Of a DNA stretch of 64,000 nt, positions 22,419 to 36,100 are shown piece by piece. This DNA is from Bombyx mori (lineage: Eukaryota > Arthropoda > Insecta > Lepidoptera > Bombycidae). The stretch spans positions 2,998,501 to 3,062,500 of the forward strand of contig NC_085132.1 of assembly GCF_030269925.1 (NCBI RefSeq). Direction: 5' to 3'. Position 1 is the stretch's first letter. Every line of letters begins with the position of its first letter. Under the pieces are notes generated by a model. It was not told where the DNA came from. It was given only the letters and a program-made list of their open reading frames with translations, and searched no databases. The position numbers and the translations under genes were made by a program.

Positions 22419-23449
22419 TAAATTATCAGCAATGTCATCCCTTGCATATGTCGATGTATTGACGCGGTTTAACCCGTGTTATATATTTAATTCAGTAAAT
22501 AATAATGCAAGACGTAGTTTTTTTGCTGCGATAAAAAGTTGCCTATGTCTATATCTGGTCCATTGACCACCGATCCAATTTGTAGATCCATTGCTACGTA
22601 ATATCACAAGCCAATAAACGCACTGTCTTATTTAGGAGTTGCTCTGCTGATGCTCTCGCGTATTAGCGCCGTGATACAAAGTATCTTGCGTGTTAATCCA
22701 GGCTATGAATTATAATTATACAAAATTTCATCGGAATAGGTTCTCATTTTTCCAGCGTGATTGACTTGCAAATAGTTATTTGTGCAACAAGAGAGGAAAG
22801 TTGTTTTTTTTGTTTCGAGTGTTGATTTTGGAGCGTAGCGAGTGAATCAATCATAGAATCCTGAGCGTAATGAGGGACTCAACAGCATGAGATGCAAAAA
22901 ACTTTGCTCTCGAAGTAGCACACATAACTTTTCACCTCAGCAGTGAGAACACATTACTTAGGAGACATAGAAATGAACAGGAATAGATTGAAATAACTAT
23001 TTAAAAAAAAAACGTAATTTCTTTATTAAAAATATCTTTAAATTTTAGGGCATTACGCGTTTCCGAACGTGTTTTCTTTGAGGTCGTATTCCAAAATCGA
23101 ATTTCGAAGGGGTATATTTTTTTCACTCGCTTTTTTATATGCACGTGAAAGAGACAGAACACAGTTAAATTCGAATGTTTAAAAAAATGACTGAATGGCG
23201 CCAATTCGTGGCACTGAAGATTGAAAAATTAAAAAGCTACTTTGACCCACGCTCGAATCAAAATCGCGTTTTGTTCACTGTTGTCTCGCGGCAAAAGCGG
23301 CATGTTTGAGCTGCTGAGGTGAAAAATTGATTTATTTTACTTATATGCAAATTTTTTGAATTAATATTAAGCTTAGCGTCGATTACAACATGAAACGTTT
23401 TAAGCCATTGAACTTTATGCTTCTATAATGCCAAGTGCTTACTTTTTTT

Positions 23450-23545
23450 TCCTACCTAAGCTGATGGTCTTGAGAGACCATTTCAGCGTAGCCTTAACTA
23501 GTAGATGAGCTCACGGGGCTCAAACCTGATGTGTGTTTACTAATA
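23450..23545 (-). mobile_element. BMC1-like LINE 3' end fragment
   Basis: TTTTTTTCCTACCTAAGCTG start and GATGAGCTCACGGGGCTCAA, inverted. Confidence 0.55.
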
Positions 23546-23620
23546 AACTAAAAAAGGTGTCTACGCATATTGTATTAATGAATTTCAATATTTAGGTACA
23601 TGCAAAAGTTGATGTAGGAC

Positions 23621-23960
23621 GAATTGGCGGGAACACGAGGAGCGAAGTTACGTGAATTGTTTTATTTTGTTCATTTAGTGCTTCTACGGGTTTAAATATG
23701 TAATAACGGTGGTTTATTAATTGTTTAGCGTCTGTGAAAGCGCACTAATGTGGTATAATGAAATAAAGCCGCTAAACGCGATTCATCTGGTTCTTCCGAA
23801 AAGTCCACTGAAAAATTCTCAGTAAATAATCATTGGGACTGGGACTTTTTTTCGTTCCGTCTCATCTCGTTTCATTTAATCTCAAATTTGAGACCAGATT
23901 AGATTTAATCTCATTCTAATCTGGTCTCAAATTAATCAACTTCATTATATTATTTTCTTT
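23621..23960 (+). repeat. About 360-bp repeat family, copy 3
   Basis: TTGGCGGGAACACGAGGAGC start, ATAACGGTGGTTTATTAATT. Confidence 0.65.
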
Positions 23961-24394
23961 TACAGCACAATATTCTTAGAATCTTAAACTTCTCGGCGAA
24001 GATGTTTAAAATCTTTAAAAAAAATACACATTGAAAAATGAAATAAAATACATGATTCTTTATAAAAACGCTTTAATAAAACAAAGATCTTAATGTCACG
24101 TGTCACTAAAATGATTGGTATTCACTTTTTAAATTTTTTTGTCCTCTTTTCTTAATTATTGTCTTTAATTTATCAGCAAATTTTTATATGTTAAAACGAA
24201 ATTTACTCTATGAATTTTGTTGTTTTATTTTGAATCTACAATGAATTGAATTTTGAAACCATTGTACCGATTGCTATACATAAAATCGTAAATAAAAAAT
24301 GTTTATATGTTTGTCTAGGCTGTGTTCCATCAATGGGTTTCAATTATAAAATATAAATTAATCTTTCTTTATACGTTTGTCCTTTATGCGGTCC

Positions 24395-24880
24395 TAATAC
24401 CGGTCACTCACATGCGCACGAATACGCAAACCCGCAAGTGTGGAACGGCATTTGCAAATGATTATGCAAAGTTTTAGCTGCATTCGTGGTTTTCCAAGCT
24501 GTGTCGGTTTTTTAACAGACATCAAAGCGCGCGAACTGCGAACCTTCGCGTAGTCTCCCACACATTCGTTTGCCCAGTTGCGCCGACGATTGCTAAGGTA
24601 ACGGACGTATCGCCATTTTCATAGTTCGTGACGTCTACTGTGTAGCGTATCTCCATCAAAAGAAATCCCATAAAAACAGCATGGCTGTTAATGATGTCTG
24701 GGAAAGAATTCAAAACTCTTTTTCTCTTCAATGTTCTATTGACGAATTAAAAAGGAGGAGACATTCGTAAACAAGTGTAGGAGGAAGCGCAAACGGGTTC
24801 GCAAATTGAGTATGCGAACCCATTGCACAGCCGCTAGGTTTGCGAATGAATGTTTGACGGCCCTTCAGTGCCCTCAGTGG
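24395..24880. repeat. Degenerate DNA-transposon-like segment
   Basis: Repeated GCGAACC/GGTTCGC motifs near both ends (ACGCAAACCCGCAAGTG; GGGTTCGCAAATTGAGTATG) and a 69-codon minus-strand ORF of no recognised family. Probably a deleted element. Confidence 0.3.
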
Positions 24881-25400
24881 CCGGCATAAGCCACTCATCC
24901 CATTGTGATGAAACTTAATACAGTTATTGTTGGCACTCTGAAGGTTTCTATCATAGTACCATCAACACGTTTGTAAGATAACAAATTGGTGCATTTCATA
25001 CATCTACCGATAATCACTGGAGCGTACCCGGGCTTCACAACTAATATAATTAAAATATACAGTATTTTTTTGCTGACCGTATTTCATACACACAAAATGT
25101 ATTGCATAGTTGTAAACGTGTGATCTTACACTACACGAAGAATAATTATATACTGTTGAACATATTTTATAGACGTAGTTATTAATTTTAAGCCGTTGTA
25201 CATATAAAAGAAAACCGTAAATTATTGTATTTCATAATAAAAATATCGATCATTAAAGTTTTGTTTTATTACCTCTCGATAACAGAGCCATGTGGTCGGA
25301 TACACATTGATTTGGAGTATTCAAATTGAGTACGGTCAATTGGGGTAACTTTGACAGTCCAATCGCAAAATACTTTTTTATTTTTTACGCGGGAAACATA

Positions 25401-25545
25401 GTTTTTTTATTGCTTAGATGGGTGGATGAGCTCACAGACCACCTAGTGTTAAGTGGTTACCGAAGCCCATAGACATATTAAACAACGTAAATGCGCCACC
25501 CACCTTGAGATATAAGTTCTAAGGTCTCAGTATAGTTACAGCATA
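25401..25545 (-). mobile_element. Bm1-like SINE 3' part
   Basis: TTTTTTTATTGCTTAGATGG to AAGGTCTCAGTATAGTTACA. Confidence 0.82.
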
Positions 25546-25764
25546 ACATAAATTTATATAATCCGTGTACACGATTCCATTTCTTTTATTTCAAGATTTT
25601 TTTCTAGATTAAGTAAAGCCACAGATAAATGCTAATCATTTATAAAACACAACATTATGACAGCAGATAAACGTTAGGAAAATAGAAAGATTTTTCTAAT
25701 TAAATTTATGAATGTAATGGTGTATAGTAATTGTTTTTTTTTATGATTGAAGTATTACTGGTGA

Positions 25765-26060
25765 CCCGGAGGCTTTTTCAGGACAGGTGGGCGAACACAG
25801 GTTTAGCCAGAAGGGGTGGGATTTTCTAACAGCTGCCCGAGCGCCTCCGAAGGAGACCTAACAACTCAAGAGCAACTGCTCGCGAATGAATCTATTACTG
25901 GATCGGAATCGCGACCCGCTGAGAAGATCCGGCGAGAAACTCAGCGAGCTGATGCATGGGTTAGGTTGTACGTCGACCTCTTTGTCGAGTTCGACGAGTA
26001 CGGCTACCGGGGTCCCTAAGCCTGCTCCTAGTGTTAGAGCTGAAGTCATCATATAGTAAT
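25765..26060 (-). mobile_element. Jockey-type LINE 3' UTR, second subfamily
   Basis: Inverted relative of the 56704-57003 tail: GCGAATGAATCTATTACTGG, GATCCGGCGAGAAACTCAGC, GAGTTCGACGAGTACGG. Confidence 0.6.
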
Positions 26061-26299
26061 TGTACAATGATAGGTACCCCAACTGTTTTGGGTAGTTGGG
26101 TATCAGCTGGAGATACCCCTTTGCCGAAATGTACTGATACCTCAAGTGCCTACAGCCAAATTACTTTAAAAATCCAATCTAGTTTTTCCTATAGATACTA
26201 AATACATACAGATTATAAAAAAAATTGTGATTGGTTAAGTTAGTATATAAATGAAATTAAAAATACAAACAATGATACTGATTTTTTCGTATTTTTTAC

Positions 26300-26440
26300 C
26301 GTTGATATCCTAATGAGTTATTCCAACTACTCCGGACCGGTTAGTCCTCGGGCTTAACCTGAGAGAATTGCTAACGCTAATCCTGTCATCAAGAGCAGTA
26401 GTTCACTAAATCTACCACCGAATCGGAATTACTTGATCCG
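26300..26440 (-). mobile_element. BMC1-like LINE fragment
   Basis: Diverged inverted copy (GGGCTTAACCTGAGAGAATT, AATCTACCACCGAATCGGAA). Confidence 0.45.
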
Positions 26441-26851
26441 TCTGAAATACAAGTCCATCTTGTATGTGTGTACAGGTAACACAATTAAAAGCTTAAAATA
26501 AAAACTTTTGTTAAATTATAGGGATTGATCTTTAGAACTCGCTGGCTCCCAAAATCAATTTTTGTTTATGTCGATCGCTGGGAAACCCTAGTGCATTGTC
26601 TATGCGCGTGACAGTCAGTTTGAATTATGTAATCAAAATCTAGTCATTTGTAATTGTCTATGTTTTTTTGCTGTTATTTATTTTATGAGAATGGTTTTAT
26701 TTTCGATATATCAATTCAGTTTTTGATATTTTTACAGTGTACTGAATTAGTTAAATGTACACAAATACACATTTATTTCAGTTTAATACAGATGGTAAGG
26801 TCTAATATTGTACTCGTTGTATGTAGTAAATTATGTTAATAGCAAATGTCC

Positions 26852-26935
26852 TCAGGTTTGAGCCCCGTGAGCTCACCTACTAATTCGGCGAATCTCGAAT
26901 AACCCCTCATGGTTACTAGAATAGGTAGAAAAAAA
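26852..26935 (+). mobile_element. BMC1-like LINE 3' tip
   Basis: CAGGTTTGAGCCCCGTGAGC to GAATAGGTAGAAAAAAAAGC. Confidence 0.55.
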
Positions 26936-26989
26936 AGCAAATATTTTAAGTGCATTGTTATCAATTTAGGTATATTCGTTTATCTATAC

Positions 26990-27112
26990 TGACCTTAGAA
27001 CTCATATCTCAAGGTGGGTGGCGGCATTTACGTTGTAGATGTTTATGGGCTCCGGTAACCACTTAATATGAGGTGGGCTGTGAGCTGTCAACCCATTTAT
27101 GCAACAAAAAAA
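26990..27112 (+). mobile_element. Bm1-like SINE 3' part
   Basis: GACCTTAGAACTCATATCTC to the A-rich tail, about 170 bp upstream of the CAP start codon. Confidence 0.8.
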
Positions 27113-27280
27113 AAAACCGCTGCCCCAACGCGGACATGTCTTTTAAATTCAAAGTCAAGTCAAAATTCAAAGTTCAACTGTATTGAAACTACGACCTTAT
27201 GTCGCTGTATGGTGGTAGCGATTATGGCATTACGATTTGCGAAACCCGAATAGAATATTAATTATCTTTTCAGTCAGATA

Positions 27281-30200
27281 ATGTTCATTTTCCTCGTGGT
27301 GATCGCGTCAGCGCTATGTCAATTATTCGATGACAGCCAGTATTGCGCTGTCAGATACAGAAGGCTGTGTCAAGGCAAAGGGCTTCATGTTGCCTGCCAG
27401 TTTCCAAACGTAAGAAGTATTTTATCTATACTAATAATAAAAAGAGGAAAGATTTGTTTGCTTGTATTGAGTATGCTCCGAAACTACTGAACCGATTTGA
27501 AAAATTCTTTCACTGTTTGGAAGTTACACTATTCCCGAGTGACATATGCTATTATAATCTTTTTTGTAAATTATTAGGGATCTTTACTAAAACTCCAATA
27601 ATGTAACCCAAGGTGTAAAAAAATTACCTTAAACATTCTTTACATCGCGTGGCCTGCGAAAACTATTGATGATAGAATAAAATAATGTACCACGACTTTG
27701 TAGAACACATTATTAATAATAAAAAGTGTCGCGACAGCATATGTCTAGCTATACTAGTTATGCCGCAATAAGTGTTCTTTTATTTAAAAAAATAAAACAA
27801 CGTCAAATATCGTTGAAATTTTTGTAAAGACCCGAGCGGAGCCGGATCGGGCCGCTAGTTTTATATAAATCAAAATTTCGTAGACGATTTAGAATCGTAT
27901 TCTTCTAATACTTAAATTACAAAATGTAACTTAGATTATTGTCATGCCATGTTTAACTTATTATTTTATACTATAGCAACCTCTTCGGTTTTTATTTATT
28001 GCATAGTTGGTTGGACGAGACACAGACATCTACAACGTAAATACCGCCATCCACCTTGAGATATGAGTTCTAAGGTCTCTTAAAACTGAAACGCATTACT
28101 GCTTCACGGCACAAATAGGCAGGGTTGTGTTACCTGCCCGTGCGGACTCACAATAGGTCCTACCACCAGCTATTACGCAAATTATAATTTTGCGGGTTTG
28201 ATTTTTATTAAACAACAATTTCCTTCACCGTGGAAGTCCATCGTGAACATTTAATTTTGTTAAGTACGTATTTCATTAGAAAAATTGGTACCCGCCTGCG
28301 GGATTCGAACACCGGTACATCGCTCAACACGAATGCACCGGACGTCTTATCATTTAGGCCACGACGACTTCAACGACGAGAGTAACTTAGACCGTACGAC
28401 CGCCTTGGTAGGAAAATGATAATGCATCCTGACTACTGTAGGTACGTCCAAGTTAGTTTGTCTGTCGGCGTCAATATCTTCGTGAAATATTCGGAGTCTT
28501 AATCATGTCTCATTTTTATTTCGAAAACAGTAATTAATGACAAATTCAGATCAGGCTATGAATAAATTTAATCTTTGTCCAGGCTGGACCGGGTTCTTCT
28601 TGCGAAAACTACACCGCCATCGATTTCGGTAACAAATTACAGCACTACGTTACACATTTTATAAACAGGTGAGCCGAAATTCTAGGTATGTCGACGACAA
28701 AAGTTTGCAATCAGCAATCGCGCTCAGAGCATTGGACCATAATGTTAAAATAGAACTACAATAATAACATGAAATCGTCTTCATCATCCTCGGAACACAT
28801 TACTGCTACCCGACAGACGGTAGTCTCTGCCGTCGCTGTCTCACCTGACGCCACCATTAGAAAAATTACATTGTTGAGGTGTTTACCAAACCCCAAAGTT
28901 TTTAAATTGGTAAGAAGTTTATTTTGCATTATTGGGAAAAAACTAGAGATGGGATTTTTAAGGTATTTGAGACTATAGATATCTGGGATACCAGTTTTTT
29001 TTTTAAATTGGTGTCTCTAGCCCAAAATAGATTGGGAATCTCTTCTCTAAAGGTGGCGTTTTCAAACAATAAATAATATAAGGATGATTTTATACAGCTA
29101 GTCGACTATACCGATCGCTTCATCTACTTTGTAAGTGGTGTCTGTATATAGCTAACATAAGGAATCGAATTGCAGGTCAGCGTGAGTTTTTTAACGTTCT
29201 CGACCGCGCAAAAGTTAACTCAAATTTGTATGCAGTTGGAACGGCGCCCCTAGCGGCAACCGTAGGCGAACGTTACTAATCCATACTAATTTGAGTTAAC
29301 TTTTACGCTATCGAGATCGTTAAAAAACTCACACTAAGCATACATATATCTTTAAGTAAATCTTCTAAAGTTTCGAATCTACGAGAATACGACAGAAAAA
29401 CTATATACAGAAAAAAAACATATCTGTTTCTTCAGATACATTGTTTATTGAATTTGCAGACGACGTCACCGTATTGCCTCTGGGGTCGAAAGAGTGCGCG
29501 GAGGTATCTTACTTCCGAAACCAGAACTCATGATGTTGGTGGTGGGTGAGTTTTGCTATAATCACAAACGAGTTGAACGTAATAACGTTATTAATAATTA
29601 AATTGTTATTACTTAATGACTAGCGGCCCGCTCCGGCTCCGCTCGGGTCTTTAACAAAAATTTCAACGATATTCGACGGTTTTATTTTTAAAAATAAAAG
29701 ATCACTTATTGCGGCATAATCGGCATTTTTTCAAATCGATTCAGTAGTTTCGGAACCTATTCAATACAAACAAACAAACCAATCTTTCCTCTTTTTATAA
29801 TATTAGTATAGATTAAATTATTATTAATGATAAAGTACCTAAGGCTTCATGCTATTTGCTACTAAGTGAATGCTTAATAATTCGAAACAGCACGCCTTCA
29901 GATCTGTATTCAGTGTCTCTGGTAATCGATTGACCTGAATGAATTAAATATTTAACCGAATATTTTGTATTATACGATCAATGATAGATTATAATCAACA
30001 TGAGATATGACATCGTTTTCACAATTTGATTGTATAATTAACGTGCCACTCTTCAAATAAAGGATTGATTACTTTTTCCTCTACCTATTTGCTGGTAGCG
30101 TAAGGGGCTATTCTACGTCCGGACGGGTAGGTGAGCTCACGGGCTCAACCTGAGAGAATTTGCTAACACTAGCCCTAGCAAGAGCAGCGCTCCGCAGAAT

Positions 30201-33185
30201 CTACCACCGGATCGGAATCGCGACCCACTGAGAAGACCCAGCGAGAAAGGCAGGCTGTGCCTTATATTATAGGGTTTTGCGTCATGTCTCGGCTTATATG
30301 CACGGTAATGGATGCTACTGACCAGTTCAAGCTCTCATAAAGGTTTTTTCCTTAGATGGTTAGACGAGCTCACAGCCCACCTGGTATTAAGTGGTTACTG
30401 GAGCCACAATAAATGCGCCACCCACCTTGAGAAATAAGTTCTAAGGTCTCAGTATAGTTACAACGGCTACCCCACCCTTCAAACCGAAACGCATTACTGC
30501 TTCACGGCAGAAATAGGCGGGGTGGTGGTACCAACCCGTGCGAACTCACAAGAGGTCCTACCACCAGCTTCATAGGTAATTATGATATTTTCACCCAGGA
30601 ATGGGATCGCGAATTGGCATTTCTAGCACAGCGTCTGTCTGATCAGTGCCAGTTTGTACACGATGACTGCAGAGCTACTGGTAAGAGAACTAGTTTTATG
30701 TATTCTAAGCTATAGTCACTTTGATTTAATATGATTCTACTACGATTGTTATTGCTATAGATTTACGCTAAGTTAGGTTAACCTAAAAGTATTTTTTTTA
30801 AGTTATAAAATATTTTTGAATCAAGAATAGTAACTCAAACTCCGAAAAATAAATCAACAATAAGGACTCCGGTGATGAATTTACTACGATTTGTATTTTG
30901 AATAAAAGTTTATTTGTAAATTGAATAAAAGTATTATTTTAATATGGAATAAAATGCTTTTGAATCGAGAGCATCCCGAGAGCAATAATTTAGATCCTAA
31001 TTGATGGATTTAATGATTCGCCGTTCTTTGCTTAAATGAATAATAAATAGGCATTCAAATTTGAATGTAAGATCATACAATCGTCATCTCTGCGTATTTA
31101 TTTATTTGGACTATTAACAGTACATTATGTGGGATGGTATGGCGAATTTAGTGGATATTTAGTTTAACAAGAAAATCTTTTATTGAAGTGAAACTTCCTT
31201 ATCGGCGTTGGAAAAAAATTTACCGTCACATTTTTCGGTTACGCGTCACTTTTTTCCGTTACGCGCCATCTGTTTTGTATTCATGTCTATGATAATAAAA
31301 TCCTTTTGTTTAAACTTTATCTAATTTAACTTTTTTGTATTCATGTCTATGATAATAAAATCCTTTTGTTTAAACTTTATCTAATTTAACTTTATTTAAC
31401 CAATTTCTAGAAAGTTGCATGTAGATCATTTTTCGAAAAATAAGGCCATAAACAAGTTTCACTTCTTACGTGTGTACACTAGTACACGCACACATTTTTT
31501 TTTTTTTTAAAAAAATACCATTCGTAACGTCGTTATGCCAATCATATATATGTCATTTATATTTTCTTCTTTTAAAATAAAACAAGTGTGCCAGTGTGAA
31601 TTAACCAAAAATACCTACCGATATCCCACTTATATTTTCATCAATAATACAATTTACCGGCCATAGCGTAGCAATAATAGAATTTTAGGCTACCATAGAT
31701 AGATAGTAAAATGCAATTTAGAGACATGCTTTACGCGCTACATACCTGTCAGTGATGTTTATTGACCTAATTACTCAACGAGCCCTCTGACGTTTGATCG
31801 AAGGGGTATAAATTCGAAAATGCTTGCTTCTGTTCGACTGGAAATATTTTCTATTTTAAAATAGATTGATTACAAAAGGAACACAATTTTAAAACGAGCT
31901 GCATAATGTTAAACTTTCGCTTTTTCGAATTTTCATTCTGAGCTATCAAAATTTCAACTCTCTAATTTCAAGTCTAACTAGCATTAGCTAGTCATCATGA
32001 AACATTGTTCACAATCCACTCGAACAGCTATATACCTACCAGTGAGCGAGTTAACGAGAACGCGGTGAAATATCAGTGTGCTTAGTGCGAGTATTCTCAC
32101 GTTCTCGATAGCGTAAAAGTTAACCCGATTTTGTATGCAGTTGGAACAGCGCCCCTAACGGCAAAGGAAAGCAAACGATCCCATTCCATACAAATATGAG
32201 CTAACTTTTACGCTGTCGAGAACGTTAAAAAACTCGCACTAAGCACAGAGATGCCTCGAAGGTGATTTTATTACCTTGTGCTTGTCCAGTCCGTTACCCA
32301 TACGCTGGACAGTCAGTGGGGGAGGTGCGTTGGCGTAAGTCCAGAGACACGGATGGGTTAATAGCGCAACGAGCAGTCAGACGGGTTTTAGAGGCGTGGT
32401 GGGGGGAAAAGAGGAGAGTGACTCCGAAACAGCTGACATCTCCATTTAGATTGGCGTCAAGGTAATTTCATTTAATTATTGGTATAAAATAGTTTATTTT
32501 AATTGAGAAACCTATTCAATATTATTAAATGGTTTATTTTAATTGAGAAACCTAATTAGCTTTATACGCAACAGGCAGCGACTTGGCTGTATACTTCGTA
32601 ATGCCGATGCCTATACTATGAGCTATGGTGACCACCAACTGACAAGTTAGACCTATATTTCAATACAAGGCATTTCACAAACAGTTGTTTAATGCGCATT
32701 AACTCTATACTTAAAGGATCTTGACAAAATTTATTAAAACGTCAAAATTTGATGCCATTTTTAATTTTGAAGCAAAGGGTTTCGACCTTTCATAAATTTT
32801 TTTAAGGATTGAATTTAAAGGAAAATTCAGACGTTTGCTTTTACTGTAACAATCTCATAATTGGTGCAGAGGTGCTGTGTGGGGCCACTTCACCCAGCTA
32901 GCAGTGTGGACGCTGCGGGCGGTAGGATGTGGTGGGGTGCGCCATGGATCTTCCTACCCTCGTTTCCTGTTAGTCTGCGACTTCTCGCACACGAACATGT
33001 TGGGCCAGAGAACCCTCACGCCTGGGCCTTTAGCGCTCTGCCCCGGACATACTTCAAGAAAACCGCGGTCTGCTTATCCTTTGCTCTGTGGACCGGTTAG
33101 AACTGTCGCCATAGACTACCATATTCCTTATACAGAATGGTATCGAACATCGTTTAGTTGCAGATTGAACCTGACCGAAGGCTGA
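27281..33185 (+). CDS. Secreted CAP-superfamily (venom allergen 5-like) protein, short isoform
   Basis: Exons 27281-27409, 28583-28668, 29460-29541, 30599-30680, 32290-32461, 32870-33185; all GT-AG, phases match, 288 aa. The N-terminus (MFIFLVVIASALC) is a signal peptide. A Cys-rich pre-domain follows (YCAVRYRRLC, HVACQFPN). The CAP domain runs from about residue 72: RRRHRIASG (His75), LMMLVEWDRELAFLAQ, QCQFVHDDCRAT, YAGQSVGE, then the CAP1 signature GHFTQLAVW (His190) and a weakened CAP2 signature around FLLVCDFS. The usual HN pair is HR here, but both cavity histidines are present. Insect family members are extracellular salivary, venom or reproductive-tract proteins; the substrate is unknown. 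AATAAA lies 20 nt after the stop. Exon 3 uses the GTGGGT donor at 29542, because the stronger-looking GTGAGT at 29546 would break the frame. Confidence 0.85.
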
Positions 33186-36100
33186 AAATGTTCTTAGACA
33201 TCATTAATAAACATATCAGAAACATAAACATATAAAGCGCAATTAGATACGTTTTTAAACTATTATTCTAGATAGTTTAGTTAGTAAATAGGTATTCATA
33301 GTTGTAATTATACTTAAGTAAAATTCAATACAATAATCAGTTATCAAACATCCATCATTCTCCTACTATATATATAGGTACACAAGTATATAGTCAGCAA
33401 TTTATCATCCCTGTTCTGTTGGGCGACGGTTATAGAGCGTTTAATTTGGCCCAAAACCCGATCCGCACTCCCGTACTCGCACCTCACGAGAACCTCACGG
33501 AACCTATCTTCAATTGATCCGTCAAAAAATTTTTAATCGATTTCTGTAATCTTCACAGTGACTGAAAGACTTTGAAAACGGTTTGTTCAGAGTTTGAACG
33601 CTTTTTGTCTGTTTAATTGTAAAGGCTAAAAGGCCTTGTAAATCCAATATAGAAGTGTTTAGAATTTCAAAACCGGCTCAACGTGATATCGCAAGAGGCT
33701 GAGTGAATGATGAAATTTTGGTTTTAGTAACTCATCTCATCTTAGGCCTTTCAGCCCAAGGTGGGCCTTAGCCTGGTCTAGTATGTTTCTCCAGACTGCT
33801 CTGTTCAGTTTCTCCTTCCAGTTCCTGATAACGTTGAGGCTTGCCATATATTAGTTGTCTTGGCATTCTGGTCTCCATTCGAACTACACGTCCTGTACAT
33901 CGTAGGCGTCCAATTTTTAGTAACTAATTTCCAATAATAAAAATAGGTCCGTCGTTCTCCTGGTCCAGCAACGCATGTCGCATCCGAGGATTACGAAGCC
34001 GAATATGAAGGGCCAGATGAATCAGAACCAGACTTCCTCCCACCGAGCTTGTGGTCACGACATGATCGCGTGTACAACGAAAGGATACAACAGAATGATG
34101 TTAAGCACGAAAACGGCTTATCTAGACCTTCAAGTGAGGAACACCATGTTTTACTTTTGAAATTACGCTCTACTGGTTTCCTATTCATCCATTTGTAGCA
34201 GAAATAGGTAGGCGATAGGCTGGTTCTGTCTACAAGAGGCCTAATGACACATTCCACTATCAGTGTGCTTAGTGAGAGTTTTTTAACGTTTTCAATAGTT
34301 TGCCTACGTTTGCCGTTAGGGGCGCTGTTCCAACTACATATAAAATTGGGTTAACTTTTACGCTATCGAGTAGGTTAAAAAACTCGCAGTAAGCACACAG
34401 TTAATCTTTTATAGGTTTATTTATGTACGTAACTACTTTTGAATTCTTTTTTTTTTAAAACAAAGACGTACCGGCATCTACCATGAAGACGTTTGGTGAA
34501 AGCGATGAAAGTGACCATCGAATTATGGAAATCAAGAAATCAATGTACAAAAAACCAAATTCGTCAATTTTCAGGTATGTTTAAGAAGTGATTTCTTTAT
34601 ATTATTATATTTTTTTTAATTCGGCCAACAAGCATTTGTATTCAAACGTGTATACCTTGAATCGGATAGACCTATTTTAAAGTATATAGCCTGATTTCCA
34701 GCAATCTCTGACCACCAGGGACGTGCTAGTCCCATTTCCCGTAGGTATACTAAACTGTACTTCTATTTGCTCTGAAAGTTTGTAATGAAAAACTTATAAA
34801 TGTCACCCCTAATATTTATCCCAGTGGTAACAATGAAAACGTGGAGATGCGAACGATCAGCGCGCGTGATCGATACAAAATATCTGCCGTACACAATCCT
34901 GCTTTGATTGACAATTACAGACCGACTGTCATTCGCGTGAGTTCTTTAATTATTTATTTTAAGTCTACTTCTTGACCGGTAGGTTAAAAAAAAGGGTAGG
35001 GGCATAAGAGCTGAGTATTGCATTTAGATAGGGATGTCAATCACATTGAAATGTTTAATGTGCTTTGGAATTGAAAAGAAATATACCTATTGGTTGACTG
35101 ACGAGGCTCTTGAGACAGTTTTGACTGTACGACTCTCACACTAGCATTAAGCACGAAATTTAAGATCTTTGCAATTGAAACCCCTTCTTGCTTTGCTACA
35201 GAAATAAGTAACATCAGTATATCAGAAATATGAAGTAGAGAGTTAGTAATGAGATAGTTGTATTGGAAGTTCAGTAAGGGTTTTCCTCACCTGGAAACGC
35301 TATGGGAAAGAAGAAAAACGTCGTAGCCTAAAGGATGAGATACCCGTTCTACTTGTATCGAGAGATGCTACTAAATCTCCTTATCGCGGCTGCACTAAAT
35401 ACATACCCAACCCAGGCGACGGGGCAATGTAAAGCTACCGTCGCCCTAAGCATGTCTTATTGTATCCTCCCGATCAACTTTTAGTGCTTTTAGGCACTCA
35501 AAAAACTGGGTAGCGATCTCATCGAACTGGCCGAAAAGTTTATGCAATCTAGGCCATAAACATAACCCACTGAGTTTCTCGCCGGCTCTTCTCAGTGGGT
35601 TGCGGTTCTTTACATTCATTCTGATGAATAAGGTAGCAGACTAACATCAAGACCATTTGATCAGTGATAAAATATTTAAACCACCACTTTTGTATCAAAA
35701 CTAGTAGACCCGGCAGACTTCGTAGTGCCTCAATCGATAAATAAAATACCTAAACTTTTGTATAAAATAAACTTAAAACAAACAAAAGGAATCTGTCAGA
35801 CTGGGGACACATCAAAGGAAAAACAAAAATGTTATTTTTATTTAATTCCGAGCATTTTCATATTTATCTACCTATTAAAACTTCTCTGGACTTCCGCAAA
35901 TAATTCAAGACCTAAATTAGCCAAATCGGTCCAGCCCCTCTCTAGTTTTAGCAAGACTAACGAACAGCAATTCATTTTTATATATATAGATAAATGATTA
36001 CAAATCGGTTCTTTAAGGCATAGCACGAAATATAAAGATTAACTTGTTCTTCTATAGTAGCTGGGTGGGAGAAAAGAAAACGGCATTATGGATAGCCTAA

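Larger units (their letters stand above)
14771..27280. other. Gene-poor interval between attractin and the CAP gene
   Basis: Apart from the repeats listed separately I see no ORF with family signature or splice-consistent structure. Unassigned AT-rich stretches are about 14770-15520, 16320-17535, 17700-18780, 19550-20730, 21320-22180, 22420-23445, 23965-24390, 24885-25400 and 26440-26850. The first of these probably holds the attractin 3' UTR. Confidence 0.6.

Noticed and set aside
24522..24731. 69-aa minus-strand ORF
   Set aside because: No recognised family, inside a degenerate transposon-like segment; not called as a gene.
31261..31400. Tandem duplication as a CRISPR-like or satellite array
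   Set aside because: Only two 60-bp units, no spacers, eukaryotic context.
33969..34133. Internal acceptor at 33968 (GTTCTCCTGGTCCAG) as the start of the first tail exon
   Set aside because: Better pyrimidine tract, but its phase does not match the CAP donor at 33096; kept only as an alternative if the tail belongs to another gene.
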